Below, piece after piece: positions 8,683-24,613 of a DNA stretch of 64,000 nt. Source of the DNA: CAVZOY01 sp963777095 (GTDB lineage Bacteria; Actinomycetota; Actinomycetes; Mycobacteriales; Geodermatophilaceae); assembly GCA_963777095.1 (NCBI GenBank), contig CAVZOY010000006.1, forward strand, positions 744,001 through 808,000, written 5' to 3'. The position numbers and the translations under genes were made by a program. How positions within the stretch are numbered: the stretch's first letter is position 1; every line of letters starts with the position of its first letter. The notes under the pieces are model-generated. The model saw nothing but the letters and a program-made list of their open reading frames with translations. It was not told the DNA's origin and did no database searches.

Positions 8683-9383
8683 GCGCTCACCCCGAGCGCA
8701 GGAACGCCGAGCCGGGCGACCTCGGCGGCCACCCGGTGCAGTTCGTCGCCCCAGCCGGTGGCCACCCAGCCGCCCGCCAGGGGCAGCCGGACCGCCCCAT
8801 CGCCCGTCGCCGTCTCCGCGTCCTCGCCGATGTGCACCGTCGAGACATACGCCCGCGGGGCGACCGGGGGCAACCAGGCTCCGGCACCCGGGCCGAGGTC
8901 GACCGTGGTGTGCAGGAGCGGCCGGCCGTCTCGCTCGACGCGGGTCGTGCCGGTCCAGCGGCCGGGCGCCTCCGCGGTGCGCCCGAGCAGCACCTGCTCC
9001 GTGGCGGAGAGCTCGGCGTCGTGGGTGAGGAGGGCGTGCAGTTCGGCGCGGTGGTGCGCGCCGGCGGCGACGACGGTCGGCTCGGGCGCGAGGTCCAGCC
9101 GACCCGCGACCTCGGCGGTGATCCGCTGCGCGGACGGTCGGCCGTTGCGCGCGGGCAGGGCGACGGCGGCCGCGACGGTGCGCACGGTGAGCGCCGCGCC
9201 CTCCTCGACGACCAGCCGGATGCTGACGACGTCGCCGCCGAGCGGGCCGAACGCCGTCGCCACGAGGTGAACGGTCGACGGACCGGTGCGCCGGACGGCC
9301 AGCTGGCCCTGTGCGCCCATGGCTGGCAGCACGGTGCGCCCGCCCGGTCCGCGCCGTGCGACGACCTCGACCAGGGTTCTCAC
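8679..9383 (-). CDS. ureD: Urease accessory protein UreD
   Basis: A 234-residue protein of the UreD/UreH family, the scaffold that with UreF and UreG forms the nickel-loading complex on apo-urease. Recognisable segments are FGPLGGDVVSIRLVVEEGA near residue 48 and LTHDAELSATEQVLLGRTAE in the middle. The start GTG (9383) overlaps the ureG stop as GTGA, and its own stop overlaps the allB start the same way. The order F-G-D after the structural genes is common in actinobacteria. No ureE metallochaperone gene accompanies the set. Confidence 0.88.
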   Translation of the reverse strand: MRTLVEVVARRGPGGRTVLPAMGAQGQLAVRRTGPSTVHLVATAFGPLGGDVVSIRLVVEEGAALTVRTVAAAVALPARNGRPSAQRITAEVAGRLDLAPEPTVVAAGAHHRAELHALLTHDAELSATEQVLLGRTAEAPGRWTGTTRVERDGRPLLHTTVDLGPGAGAWLPPVAPRAYVSTVHIGEDAETATGDGAVRLPLAGGWVATGWGDELHRVAAEVARLGVPALGVSA

Positions 9384-10068
9384 GCGTCCTGCAGCGCCTT
9401 CATCCGGATCTGCTCGCGCATCCAGTCGGCCACGGCGGCCGCCGAGGGGTCCGCACGCAGCGAGATGAGCAGCGTCGGCTTGCCGCCGCGCACGGCGTCG
9501 GCGTCGCGGCGCATGACGCCGAGGTCCGCGCCCACCAGCGGCGCGAGATCGGTCTTGTTGACGACGAGCAGGTCGGCCGCGGTGACGCCGGGGCCGCCCT
9601 TGCGCGGCACTTTGTCGCCACCGGCGACGTCCACGACGAACACCTGGACGTCGACCAGGCCGTAGCTGAAGCTCGCCGTCAGGTTGTCGCCGCCCGACTC
9701 GACCAGCACGAGCTCGAGTCCGGGATGCCGCTCTTCGAGCAGCTCGACGGCGTCGAGGTTGGCGGTGATGTCGTCGCGGATGGCCGTGTGCGGGCAGCAG
9801 CCGGTCTGCACGGCGACGATCCGGTCGTCGGGCAGCACGGCGTTGCGACGCAGGAAGTCGGCGTCCTCGGTCGTGTAGATGTCGTTGGTGACCACCGCGA
9901 GGTCGAGCTCCGCGCCGAGCGTGCGGCACAGCGCCGCGGCGAGCGCAGTCTTGCCGGATCCGACCGGGCCGCCGAGGCCGACGCGCAACGGACCATGCCC
10001 TCCCCCGGGGAATGCCGGTGGGCGACCGGGGCGTCGACGTAGTCGTGCAGGTCGTGGTCAGGAGGCAA
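9380..10068 (-). CDS. ureG: Urease accessory GTPase UreG (frameshifted near N-terminus)
   Basis: SIMIBI GTPase that powers nickel insertion into urease. The core frame shows the P-loop GGPVGSGKTALAAALC, VVTNDIYTTEDADFL, the CPH nickel motif in QTGCCPHTAIRDD, VESGGDNL and NKTDLAP. The N-terminus (PPDHDLHDYVDAPVAHRHSP, a His-rich leader) is in a different frame. Adding one base in the C5/G5 run at 10002-10006 joins the two parts into a normal ~229-residue UreG. The likely start is TTG 10068, which overlaps the end of ureF by 11 bp and has AGGA about 9 bp upstream. Starting downstream of the break would remove the metal-binding leader. Confidence 0.88.
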
Positions 10069-10683
10069 AGAAGCGGTCCTTCCGTGCGGCGTGGACCTCG
10101 GCGAGGAGGTCTTGGAGGACGTCGGTGTCGGCGGGCAGTGCCCCGACGCAGCGGTCGGCGACGGAGTCGATCGCCGGCGCGAGCCGGGCCGTGACCGCCG
10201 CGACGGTGAGCGGATCCATGGCCAGCAGGCGCTGCGCGGCGGTGGCCGGGCCGCTGATCGACAGGTAGGCCGCGGCGTGCGCGGCGTCCCGAGGGGTCAG
10301 GCCGGCGGCCGCGGCGGCGACGCCGAGCGCGAGCGGGTGGTGCGGACGCTCGGGCAGCTCGTCCCACCGTCCGCCGGGCCAGGCCTGCCGGCCCACGCGC
10401 ACGAGACCGCGCCCCTGCTGGCGGGAGGCCGCACGCAGGGCGGGAGAGGGTGTGCGGGCGTCGGCCTCGGCGTCCAGCCGGTCGAGGTCGCCGTCCCCGC
10501 AGGCGGCAGCGGCGAGACCGGCGGCCACCGCGCCGGCCGTGTGCAGCCGGCGGCGCAGGAAGGCGTCGAGGGTCGCCGGGTCGCGGACCAGGCCGTCGGT
10601 GATCGCCTGCTCGACGCCGCCCGAGTGCGTGTGCCCGCCCGTCGGCAGGCGCGAGTCGGCGAGGGTGAGCAGGGCTGCCGTCA

Positions 10684-10684
<1 letters not shown>
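10058..10684 (-). CDS. ureF: Urease accessory protein UreF
   Basis: A 208-residue, all-helical UreF-family protein. The N-terminal signature LTLADSRLPTGGHTHSGGVE and the C-terminal region LLAMDPLTVAAVTARLAPAI are typical. UreF acts with UreD and UreG in GTP-dependent nickel and CO2 delivery to UreC. The ATG start at 10684 shares its last base with the ureC stop, so translation is coupled; ureG begins inside its 3' end. Confidence 0.88.
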
Positions 10685-12404
<1,720 letters not shown>

Positions 12405-12405
<1 letters not shown>

Positions 12406-12707
12406 CAGCCCAGACCGCCCTCGGCCGTCAGGCCCGGCACCAGCCGCGCGCCGGCCAGCGGAACCAGCGTCACCGTGCGGGTGATGCCGGGCTCGAACCG
12501 CACCGCCGTGCCGGCGGCGATGTCGAGGCGGTGACCCCGGGCGGCGTCACGGTCGAACCGCAGGGCGCGGTTCGCCTGGGCGACGTGGAAGTGCGAGCCG
12601 ACCTGCACCGGCCGGTCGCCCGCGTTGTGCACCTCGATCTCGACGCGCGGAGCGCCCTCGAGCGTCTCGATGGTGCCGTCGGCCGGAAGAACCTCGCCGG
12701 GGATCAC
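12405..12707 (-). CDS. ureB: Urease subunit beta
   Basis: A 100-residue structural urease subunit beginning IPGEVLPADGTIETLEG, with VEIEVHNAGDRPVQVGSHFH and FDRDAARGHRLDIAAGTAVR, all family hallmarks. GTG 12707 overlaps the ureA stop (GTGA), and the stop overlaps the ureC ATG by one base. The beta and gamma subunits are separate genes, as in most soil bacteria, not fused as in Helicobacter. Confidence 0.95.
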
Positions 12708-13006
12708 GGGATCGGCGAGTGGACGGTCACGAGCTTGGTCCCGTCGGGAAAGGTCGCCTCCACCTGCACCTCCCCGAGCAGCTCGGGGACGCCGTCCATG
12801 ACGTCGTCCCGGGTGAGGACGGTGCGGCCGCTCTGCATCAGCTCTGCGACGAGGACGCCGTCGCGAGCGCCCTCGAGCACGTGGTCGGTGATGATCGCCG
12901 TCGCCTCCGGCAGGTTCAGCTTCAGCCCTCGCGCCCGCCGGCGGCGCGCCAGCTCGGCGGCATAGGAGAGCAGCAGCCGTTCCTGCTCGTGCGGCGACAG
13001 GTGCAC
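12704..13006 (-). CDS. ureA: Urease subunit gamma
   Basis: A 100-residue protein of normal UreA length: MHLSPHEQERLLLSYAAELA at the N-terminus and VQVEATFPDGTKLVTVHSPI at the C-terminus. GTG 13006 is preceded by GGAGG at 9 bp. It is the first gene of the nine-gene minus-strand run ureABC-ureFGD-allB-allantoicase-8-oxoguanine deaminase. The divergent region 13007-13138 must hold the operon promoter; I see no clear -35/-10 pair or operator there. Confidence 0.95.
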   Translation of the reverse strand: MHLSPHEQERLLLSYAAELARRRRARGLKLNLPEATAIITDHVLEGARDGVLVAELMQSGRTVLTRDDVMDGVPELLGEVQVEATFPDGTKLVTVHSPIP

Positions 13007-13138
13007 GCGGCCGAACCTCCGGTCGTCGGGAAGCCCGGACGGTAACCCTGCCGTGTGACGCCCCTGTTGCGCGGACCCGATTCGGTAACGTCACGGCCAG
13101 ATTTGCGCTCCACCTCGATCTGCGCGCTTCAATGCCGT

Positions 13139-14224
13139 GTGGCGCCGATCCGGCCGTTGCTGGCCGCTGGAGTGATCGCCGTCAGCGCTCTGACCGGGTG
13201 CGCGGACGACGAGTCCGCGTCGGACGCGTGCGGGGAGCCTCTCGCCACTCCCGCCGGAGAACTGCGCACCGTTCTGCAGGCGAGTTCTTTCGGCGCGGAC
13301 GCGCTGATCCTCGGCAGCGCGGCTCTGCCCGACGGCAGCGTTGTCGTCGCCTACGACGCCAATCCTGAGGAGGCGGGGGGAGAGGAGGACTGGGTGCCGG
13401 ACCCCGGCTTGGTCCTCCTCCGAGGCGACGGGTCGTGCGCCTCGTTCCCGCTCCCGCTCGTCGACGGACTCCGGGTGGGGCTCGACGCCCAGCCGGTCGC
13501 AGTGGACGCCGACGGACGCCTCTATCTCTGGGACCACGCTGAACTCCGACTGGTGCGTGGCCCGATGAGCGGCGCCTGGGAGACGCTAGCGACCTTCCCC
13601 ACCAGTGTTCTCCGTTTCACCTTCACGCCCGCCGTGACAGTCAGCCGGCAGGGCGAGGTGTACATCGCCACAGGCTTCCTCGTGTCCCGAGTGACGGCGG
13701 CAGGGGAGGTCGAGGCCGTGGCCGGAACAGGCGAGGCTGCGTCGAAGGGCCGCTCCTATCCACCGCCCGATCTCGGCGACTTCCCCCGCCCCGGCGCGTC
13801 ATCTCCGCTCCCGAACGTGTCCGAAATCGCGGCGACCCCGTCCGGCGGCGTCGTCATCACCGTGACATCCGCCGTCCTCGAACTCGATCCCTCGGGCACG
13901 CTGAACCTCATCGCGGACCCGCGGACGACAGCCGGCCAGGACGGCGCGATCGAGGCCCGGCACATGGACGACACCGGCGCCGAGGCGGGCTCCGTCCTCG
14001 GCGCGGTCGAGGTCACGGCAGCCGGTGACGTCCTCGTCAGCGACGTGCCCCAACGACGCATCATCCGGATCCGCGACGGGCGGGCCACGGTCTTCGCCCG
14101 CGTGGAGGAGCCGTCCTACATGTCCCTGTCACGGGGACACGCGTTCCTGCCTGACGAGGCCGGCCTGCTCGTGCACGAAGGCGGAGGCCAGAACCTCGCC
14201 GTCCTCGGGCTCGCTGCCGACTGA
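13139..14224 (+). CDS. Secreted lipoprotein with NHL-like beta-propeller repeats
   Basis: A 361-residue protein starting at GTG 13139. It has a lipoprotein signal peptide with lipobox ALTGC (Cys about residue 20), so it should be acylated and tethered to the outer face of the membrane. The rest contains repeating strand blocks (PDGSVVVAYD, VDADGRLYLWD, SRQGEVYIATG, TAAGDVLVSD) resembling NHL/SMP-30 propeller blades. No catalytic motif is evident. It is divergent from ureA and ends just before the rRNA terminator hairpin, which may also stop its transcript. Function unknown. Confidence 0.75.
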   Translation: MAPIRPLLAAGVIAVSALTGCADDESASDACGEPLATPAGELRTVLQASSFGADALILGSAALPDGSVVVAYDANPEEAGGEEDWVPDPGLVLLRGDGSCASFPLPLVDGLRVGLDAQPVAVDADGRLYLWDHAELRLVRGPMSGAWETLATFPTSVLRFTFTPAVTVSRQGEVYIATGFLVSRVTAAGEVEAVAGTGEAASKGRSYPPPDLGDFPRPGASSPLPNVSEIAATPSGGVVITVTSAVLELDPSGTLNLIADPRTTAGQDGAIEARHMDDTGAEAGSVLGAVEVTAAGDVLVSDVPQRRIIRIRDGRATVFARVEEPSYMSLSRGHAFLPDEAGLLVHEGGGQNLAVLGLAAD

Positions 14225-14277
14225 CCCACGTCTGCCTGCGGACCGACTCCAGCGCCATAAAGCACGAGGCGGGCATG

Positions 14278-14314
14278 ACGAAGGGCCCCCACCGGATTGG
14301 TGGGGGCCCTTCGT
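14278..14314. terminator. Bidirectional terminator between the lipoprotein gene and 5S rRNA
   Basis: A perfect 16-bp inverted repeat (ACGAAGGGCCCCCACC, 14278-14293, and its complement 14299-14314) with a 5-nt loop, placed just beyond the 3' end of 5S rRNA and 54 bp after the lipoprotein stop. It has no strong T-run, as is common in actinobacteria. It should end the rRNA transcript coming from the right and possibly the lipoprotein transcript from the left. Confidence 0.85.
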
Positions 14315-14325
14315 GTGAATGGTTG

Positions 14326-14442
14326 TCCGGCGGCGTCCTACTCTCCCACCCCGTCTCCAGGGCAGTACCATCGGCGCTGAGAGGCTTAGCTTCCGGGTTC
14401 GGAATGTTGCCGGGCGTTTCCCTCTCGCCATGGCCGCCGTAA
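14326..14442 (-). rRNA. rrf: 5S ribosomal RNA
   Basis: About 117 nt on the minus strand. The 5' end reads TTACGGCGGCCATGGCGAGA and the 3' end GGAGAGTAGGACGCCGCCGG, the typical actinobacterial 5S closing helix. It is the last gene of the 16S-23S-5S operon, about 160 bp after 23S. Ends are estimated from helix I pairing. Confidence 0.93.
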
Positions 14443-14511
14443 CGCTGTGAACCTGTCCTGGTGGGACCGAATATGCCCACACCCTTCCGGTTCCTCACCG
14501 GAGGTGCGTGT

Positions 14512-14546
14512 GGTTGTTGGTTCAGATACCGCACAGTGGACGCGAG
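14512..14546 (-). other. 3' arm of the pre-23S rRNA processing stem
   Basis: This segment between 23S and 5S is the inverted complement of 17810-17843 in front of 23S: an 11-base block, a 3-base block and a 16-base block ending in GCACAGTGGACGCGAG match across the pair. In the precursor RNA the two arms would form a stem of about 30 bp enclosing the whole 23S rRNA, the expected site of RNase III-type cleavage. Confidence 0.75.
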
Positions 14547-14599
14547 ACATCAAGTCTTCTTCTGTGTGTTGCCGGGCCGCCACCGCGGGTGGGTGGTGT

Positions 14600-19732
<5,133 letters not shown>

Positions 19733-20073
19733 GATGATCTGATACCGGCTGAGAACCGCGAGCTGACACTCGCGGAATCAATCAACCAAAGGAATCCCAC
19801 CCCGAGACCACCAAGGCCCGGGGCACGGGGTATTACTTGGCACTGACTTTCGGCACGCTGTTGAGTTCTCAAAGAGCGGACGCACAACAACTCCACCCTC
19901 TCGGGCTTCACTGCTGGCTTGGTGTCCAACTGCGCCGGTTTCCGGAAGTCCCTGACCGGGATCCGGTCCGGCGGCCCTCCCGGGCCGCGCGGCGCAGAAG
20001 GAACATTACACGACCTCCGGAGGGGTCTGCACGGGCCCCCGACGAGGCCCCTGTCACGCCCCGCCCCTGGCGG
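19733..20073 (-). promoter_or_regulatory. rRNA operon leader with boxA-like antitermination/processing element
   Basis: The 341-bp gene-free stretch upstream of 16S. On the transcribed strand it contains CCGCTCTTTGAGAACTCAAC (complement at 19861-19880), the conserved leader element of actinobacterial rrn operons that resembles boxA. The promoters should lie further right, in 19900-20070; a TAATGT hexamer is a possible -10 but its -35 is unconvincing, so I do not place a promoter. alkB is upstream on the same strand and may read toward it. Confidence 0.6.
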
Positions 20074-20704
20074 TCAGGCGACTCCGTGGGGGCGGAACTG
20101 CACGCTCACCCGCGGGCCGACGGGCTTGGCCGTCTTGGGGATGCAGTGCTCCCAGGTGCGTTGGCAGGAGCCGCCCATGACGACGAGGTCGCCGTGGCCC
20201 AGCGGGAAGCGCAGCGACTCCCCGCCGCCGACCGGCCGCAGCATCAGCGGCCGCGGCGATCCGAAGCTGACGATCGCGACCATCGTGTCCCCCGACCGGC
20301 CGCGCCCCATCCGGTCGCCGTGCCAGGCGACGCTGTCCCGCCCGTCCCGGTACAGGCACATCCCCGCGCTGACGAAACGCTCGCCGAGCTCCGGCGCCGT
20401 AGTGGCGGTTGAGTGCCGCGCGGGCGTCGGTGAGCACCGGGTGCGGCAGCGTCTCGTCGCCGCCGTACCACCGCAGCAGGCGCGGGACGGCGACCTCGCG
20501 CTCGTACATCTGCCGGCGGTCCGCCCGCCAGCCGATGTCGCCGAGCAGCACCTCGAGCACGGACTCGGATCCGGTGATCCAGCCGGGCAGGTGGTCGACC
20601 CAGGCGCCGCGGCTCAGCCCGTGGCGCTGGACGCGGCCGGCCAGCGGGGTCAGCGCGGCCTCCTCGTCGAGGTCCCAGATCGACGGCTGGTGCGCGAGCG
20701 TCAT
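20074..20704 (-). CDS. alkB: AlkB-family 2-oxoglutarate/Fe(II) dioxygenase (frameshifted)
   Basis: Alpha-ketoglutarate-dependent DNA/RNA demethylase of about 210 residues. The N-terminal part (IWDLDEEAALTPLAGRVQRH to AALNRHYGA) and the C-terminal part (ELGERFVSAGMCLYRDGRDS onward) are in different frames; one surplus base in the CCGG at 20391-20394 explains it. Iron ligands are present: His and Asp in WHGDR, His in RTWEH; the 2OG-binding Arg is in VSVQFRPHG. ATG 20704 is 6 bp from a TAGCGT -10 hexamer, so the transcript is probably leaderless, and a LexA-like box lies just upstream, suggesting SOS control. Confidence 0.85.
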
Positions 20705-20726
20705 AGCGGCACGCTACCCCGATTCT

Positions 20727-20742
20727 TCGCACATGTGTACGA
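20727..20742. promoter_or_regulatory. LexA-like SOS box upstream of alkB
   Basis: TCGCACATGTGTACGA matches the actinobacterial SOS box pattern TCGAAC-N4-GTTCGA at all positions but two symmetrical ones. It starts 23 bp upstream of the alkB ATG, over the expected -35 region of a TAGCGT promoter, a position suited to repression. Confidence 0.5.
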
Positions 20743-20821
20743 GTGAGAGGCGGAGGACGAAGGCGGTTGCCGCGCATCGTCCCCGGGTCGAGCATGAGCC
20801 TGCTCCCGGAGAGGCAGCGCC

Positions 20822-21370
20822 ATGCGCAGGATCGGAATCGCTGTCGTGGTCGCGCTCGTGCTCGGGATGACCTCGACCCCCGCGTCCGCCGGTCGCACAC
20901 TGGTGTTCCAGTTGCGGTTCAGCGGTCTCGTCGCCACCGCGAGCTGGACCACGTGCCCTCAGCCCGAGGTCGGCGACGTGTGTGTCGATCGTGAGGGCAA
21001 GCTCCGCGATCGCGGACCCGTGCTCCGCACTCTCACCTTCGTCTACCGCATCGTCGGCGGAGAGCTGGGCACCGTCCCGGTGGCCGAGTGGTTCGGGCGG
21101 ACCGAGAGCGCGGACGTCGACGGGGCGCCACGCCTGGGTAGTGCCACGGCGGAGGGAACGGTGCCGGTCGTCCTCTGCTCCGTCTTCGATCCCACCGCCG
21201 GCCTCAGCTGCCCCGACGAGGTCGTCGTCGATCTCACCTGGACCGGCGGCTGGCAGCGGACGGCGACCGTCAGCGGGAGCGTGGGTGGCAGCGTCCTCGG
21301 AACCCTGACGGCCGCCGAACTCCTGCGCGTGCGGCAGGGCGAGGTCGTCGTCCAGCACCCGGTCCCCTGA
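20822..21370 (+). CDS. Secreted protein of unknown function
   Basis: A 182-residue protein with a clear Sec signal peptide (MRRIGIAVVVALVLGMTSTP, cleavage after ASA near residue 23). The mature part is rich in beta-strand-like segments with four cysteines (TTCPQ, DVCVD, VLCSV, LSCPD), possibly two disulfides. No family is recognised. ATG 20822 has GGAGAGG upstream. It is divergent from alkB and convergent with recQ, and the downstream palindrome at 21384 separates it from recQ. Confidence 0.65.
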   Translation: MRRIGIAVVVALVLGMTSTPASAGRTLVFQLRFSGLVATASWTTCPQPEVGDVCVDREGKLRDRGPVLRTLTFVYRIVGGELGTVPVAEWFGRTESADVDGAPRLGSATAEGTVPVVLCSVFDPTAGLSCPDEVVVDLTWTGGWQRTATVSGSVGGSVLGTLTAAELLRVRQGEVVVQHPVP

Positions 21371-21383
21371 GTCCTCGGAACCG

Positions 21384-21405
21384 GTTTCGCACATGTGTGC
21401 GAAAC
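21384..21405. repeat. Perfect palindrome between convergent genes (terminator or LexA-like site)
   Basis: GTTTCGCACA and TGTGCGAAAC form a perfect 10-bp inverted repeat with two central bases, 13 bp after one stop codon and 16 bp before the recQ stop. The core TCGCACATGTGTGCGA is almost the same as the box in front of alkB. As RNA it would be a short hairpin; as DNA it resembles an SOS box. Confidence 0.6.
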
Positions 21406-21421
21406 CCTGTGGATGACGCTG

Positions 21422-23666
21422 CTAAGCCGTGAGCGCCAGCACGAACGGGAGCACCCCCGCCGCCCCCGCCCGCCGCAGCTCCCGGCCGGCGACGGTGACC
21501 GTCCAGCGGGAGTCGGCCAGGTCGTCGACGAGGAGCACGGGGGCATCGCCCAGCTCGGCCAGCGCCGCGCGCAGCGACGGCCCCACGACGATCCGGTCCC
21601 AGACGCCGGCCAGCCGGAAGGCGCTGTTGCCGCCCGGTCCGCCGGTCGGTCCGCCGTGCGCGAGGTCGAGCGTGCCGAGGAACGGCAACCGGCCCAGGCG
21701 CGCCAGCCCCTCGGCCACACCGGTGACCAGCTGCGGCCGCCGCCGCGACGGCACCGCCACGACCGCGCCGGGCCGCTGTGCCCAGTCCCAGGCGCCGAGC
21801 ACGCGCGCGCACGCGCGGAGAAGCTCGTCGTCCGGGGGCACGTCGGACGGCGTGCGGCGGACATGGACGTCGAAGACGGCGTCCGGGTCCTCCTCGATGC
21901 TCGGCGCCTCGAGGTCGACCACGCCGCCGACGCCGTCGTCACCGAGCAGGGTGCGCAGCCGCTGTCCCCAGCCGAGGTCGGTCAGCCGGGCGACCGCGCG
22001 GCCGGTCTGCACCTGCTCGGACGGCGGGATCTTGCCCTTGACGTCGACGCCGAGCCGGTCGGCCCCGGTCGGCCACATCGCGCGGGGTGCCAGCTCCACG
22101 CCGGGCCGGTCGAGCACCGCGGATGCCGCCTCAGCGGCGGCCTCGGGGACGTCGGTCGAGTACCAGGGCCCGGCGCACACGTCGCACCGCCCGCACGGCG
22201 CGGCGGTCGGGTCGTCGAGCGCCTCCTGCAGGAAGGCCATGCGGCACTGCGCCTCGTCGACCGGACGCGCGTAGGCGATCATCGACCGCTGCTCGGCCTC
22301 GCGGGTGCGCGCCACCTTGGCGTAGCGGTCGGCGTCGTAGACCCAGGGCCGACCGGTGGACCGCCAGCCGCCCTGCACCCGCTCGACGGCGCCGTCGACG
22401 GCCAGCACCTTGAGCAGCAGCTCCAGCCGCGATCGGCGGACGTCGGCCACGGTCTCGAGCCGCGCGACCGACCAGGCCCGGCCGTCGGCCATGGCGGAGA
22501 GCACGGCGGCCGCGTGGTCCTCCCGTGGCATGGACGAGGTCGCGAACCACTGCCAGATCGCGAGGTCCTCCGGCCCCGGCAGCAGCAGGACGTCGGCGTG
22601 CTCGACGGCGCGGCCCGCGCGGCCGACCTGCTGGTAGTAGCTCACCGGCGACGACGGCGCGCCCAGGTGGACGACGAAGCCCAGGTCGGGCTTGTCGAAG
22701 CCCATGCCCAGCGCCGAGGTGGCCACCAGCGCCTTGACCCGGTTCTCCCGCAGCGCCTCCTCCGCCTCGCGGCGGTCGGCGTCGTCGAGGCGGCCGGTGT
22801 AGGCGCGCACCTCGTGCCCGGCGTCGCGCAGCAGCGTCGCGGTCTCCTCCGCCGCGGCCACGGTGAGCGTGTAGACGATGCCGCTGCCCGGCAGGTCACC
22901 GATGCGCGCCGCCAGCCAGGCCAGCCGCGCACGGTCGGACGGCAGCCGCAGCACGCCGAGCCGCAGCGAGTCGCGCGCCAGCGGCCCGCGCACGGTGGTG
23001 ACCGAGACCCCGCCGGCGCCGAGCTGCTCGGCGACGTCCTCGACCACGCGCTGGTTCGCGGTCGCGGTCGTGGCCAGCACCGGTGTGCCCTCGGGCAGGG
23101 TGCCGAGCAGGTCGCGGATGCGGCGGTAGTCGGGCCGGAAGTCGTGCCCCCAGTCGGAGACGCAGTGCGCCTCGTCGACCACGAGCAGGCCGCAGCGGGC
23201 GACCAGGTCCGGGCAGCTGCTCCTCGCGGAACCGCGGATTGGTCAGCCGCTCCGGCGAGACCAGCAGCACGTCGACCTCGTCGGCGGCCAGCCGTGCCGC
23301 GACGTCGTCCCACTCGGTCGCGTTGGCGCTGGAGATCTCGACGGCACGGATGCCGGCCCGAGCGGCGGCCGCGACCTGGTCGCGCATCAGGGCCAGCAGG
23401 GGCGAGACGAGCAGGGTCGGCCCGCGACCCTGCCGGCGCAGCAGGGCCGTGGACACGAAGTAGACCGCCGACTTGCCCCACCCGGTGCGCTGGACGACGA
23501 GCGCGCGCTCCGACCGCTCGACCAGCGCCACCACGGCGGCGTCCTGCCCCTCGCGGAACTCCGCGTCGGGCCGGCCGGTGAGCTCCCGCAGCACCTCGAG
23601 CGCCTCGGGCAGCAGCGACGACGGCGGGGCGACCGGCGGGGCGGGTGGGGGAGCGCCGGTGCTCAT
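21422..23666 (-). CDS. recQ: RecQ-family ATP-dependent DNA helicase (frameshifted)
   Basis: A ~750-residue superfamily II helicase with a C-terminal extension. From ATG 23666 the first frame gives the Q motif/Walker A region (FREGQDAAVVALVE, VVQRTGWGKSAVYF) and motif Ia (LLVSPLLALMRDQ). The rest follows in another frame from VVDEAHCVSDWGHDFRPDYR (DEAH box), TTATANQRV and YYQQVGRAGRA. One extra C at 23209-23213 joins them. After the helicase core come a Zn-type CGRCDVC motif and a C-terminal domain with a phosphoribosyltransferase-like stretch (APVLLVDDLADSRWTVTVAG), as in some actinobacterial RecQ proteins. It acts in recombination and replication-fork repair. Confidence 0.88.
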
Positions 23667-23761
23667 GCGGGGGACCTCATGGCAGCGACAGTAGGCAGCG
23701 GGGACGACATCGGATCCCCAGCGGAGCTGTGTTGGGGGCGACGGGGGACAATCCACAGGCG

Positions 23762-24611
23762 ATGCGCGCCGACGAGACCGTTCCTGGTAGGACCCTCCCG
23801 CCGGACAACCACGTGCACACCCACTGGTCGTGGGACACCGCCGAGACCGCCACGATGCGCGACGCCTGCGAGCGCGCGGTCGCGCTCGGCCTGCCCGCCA
23901 TCGCATTCACCGAGCACCTCGACTTCACCGTCTGGACCGAGGACGACCGCGCGCACGACGAGGGCCTCACGCACCGCCACCACGCCCAGCAGCTGCCGAT
24001 CGACGTCGAGGGCTACGCCGCCGAGCTCGCCGAGTGCCGCGACCGGTTCCCCGACCTGCGCATCCTCTCCGGCGTCGAGGTCGGCGAGCCGCACCTGTTC
24101 GCCGGCAGCATCGCCGCGCACCTGCGCGGCATCGCCGGCCGACCGCGTGCTCGGCTCGCTGCACTCGCTGCCGGACGGCGGTCTCCTGGTCGGCGCGGGG
24201 CGGCTGCTCTATCCGGACCCCGAGAGCACGATGCGCCGCTACCTCGCCGAGGTGGTGCGCATGGTCGAGGACAGCGACGTCTTCCAGGTGCTCGCGCACG
24301 TCGACTTCCCGCGCCGCTACTGGCCCGGCGGCCGGCAGCGGTTCGAGGAGAAGCACTTCGAGGAGGAGTACCGGGCGGTGTTCCGAGCGCTCGCCGGCAG
24401 CGGCCGCGCGCTCGAGGTGAACACCAGCAGCCCGCTCGCCTCCGTCGACCAGGTGCGCTGGTTCTTCGAGGAGGGCGGCGAGGCGGTCAGCTTCGGCAGC
24501 GACGCGCACGGCGGCAGCGCCGTCGGCCAGCGGTTCGACGTCGCCGTGGACGTCGTCGAGGCGGCCGGCTTCCGTCCGGGCCGCGACCGGTTCGACTTCT
24601 GGCGCCGCTGA
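23762..24611 (+). CDS. PHP-domain phosphoesterase, histidinol-phosphatase-like (frameshifted)
   Basis: About 283 residues. The N-terminal metal motif DNHVHTHWSWDT (near residue 16), AFTEHLDFTVW and GVEVGEPHLF are in the first frame; LGSLHSLPDGG, VLAHVDFPRRYWP and SFGSDAHGGSAVG in the second. One extra G at 24136-24137 explains the switch. These are the His/Asp ligands of the PHP trinuclear metal site, as in HisK-type histidinol-phosphate phosphatases; no his genes are nearby, so the substrate is open. The GNAT gene starts 2 bp after its stop. Confidence 0.78.
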
Positions 24612-24613
24612 CG

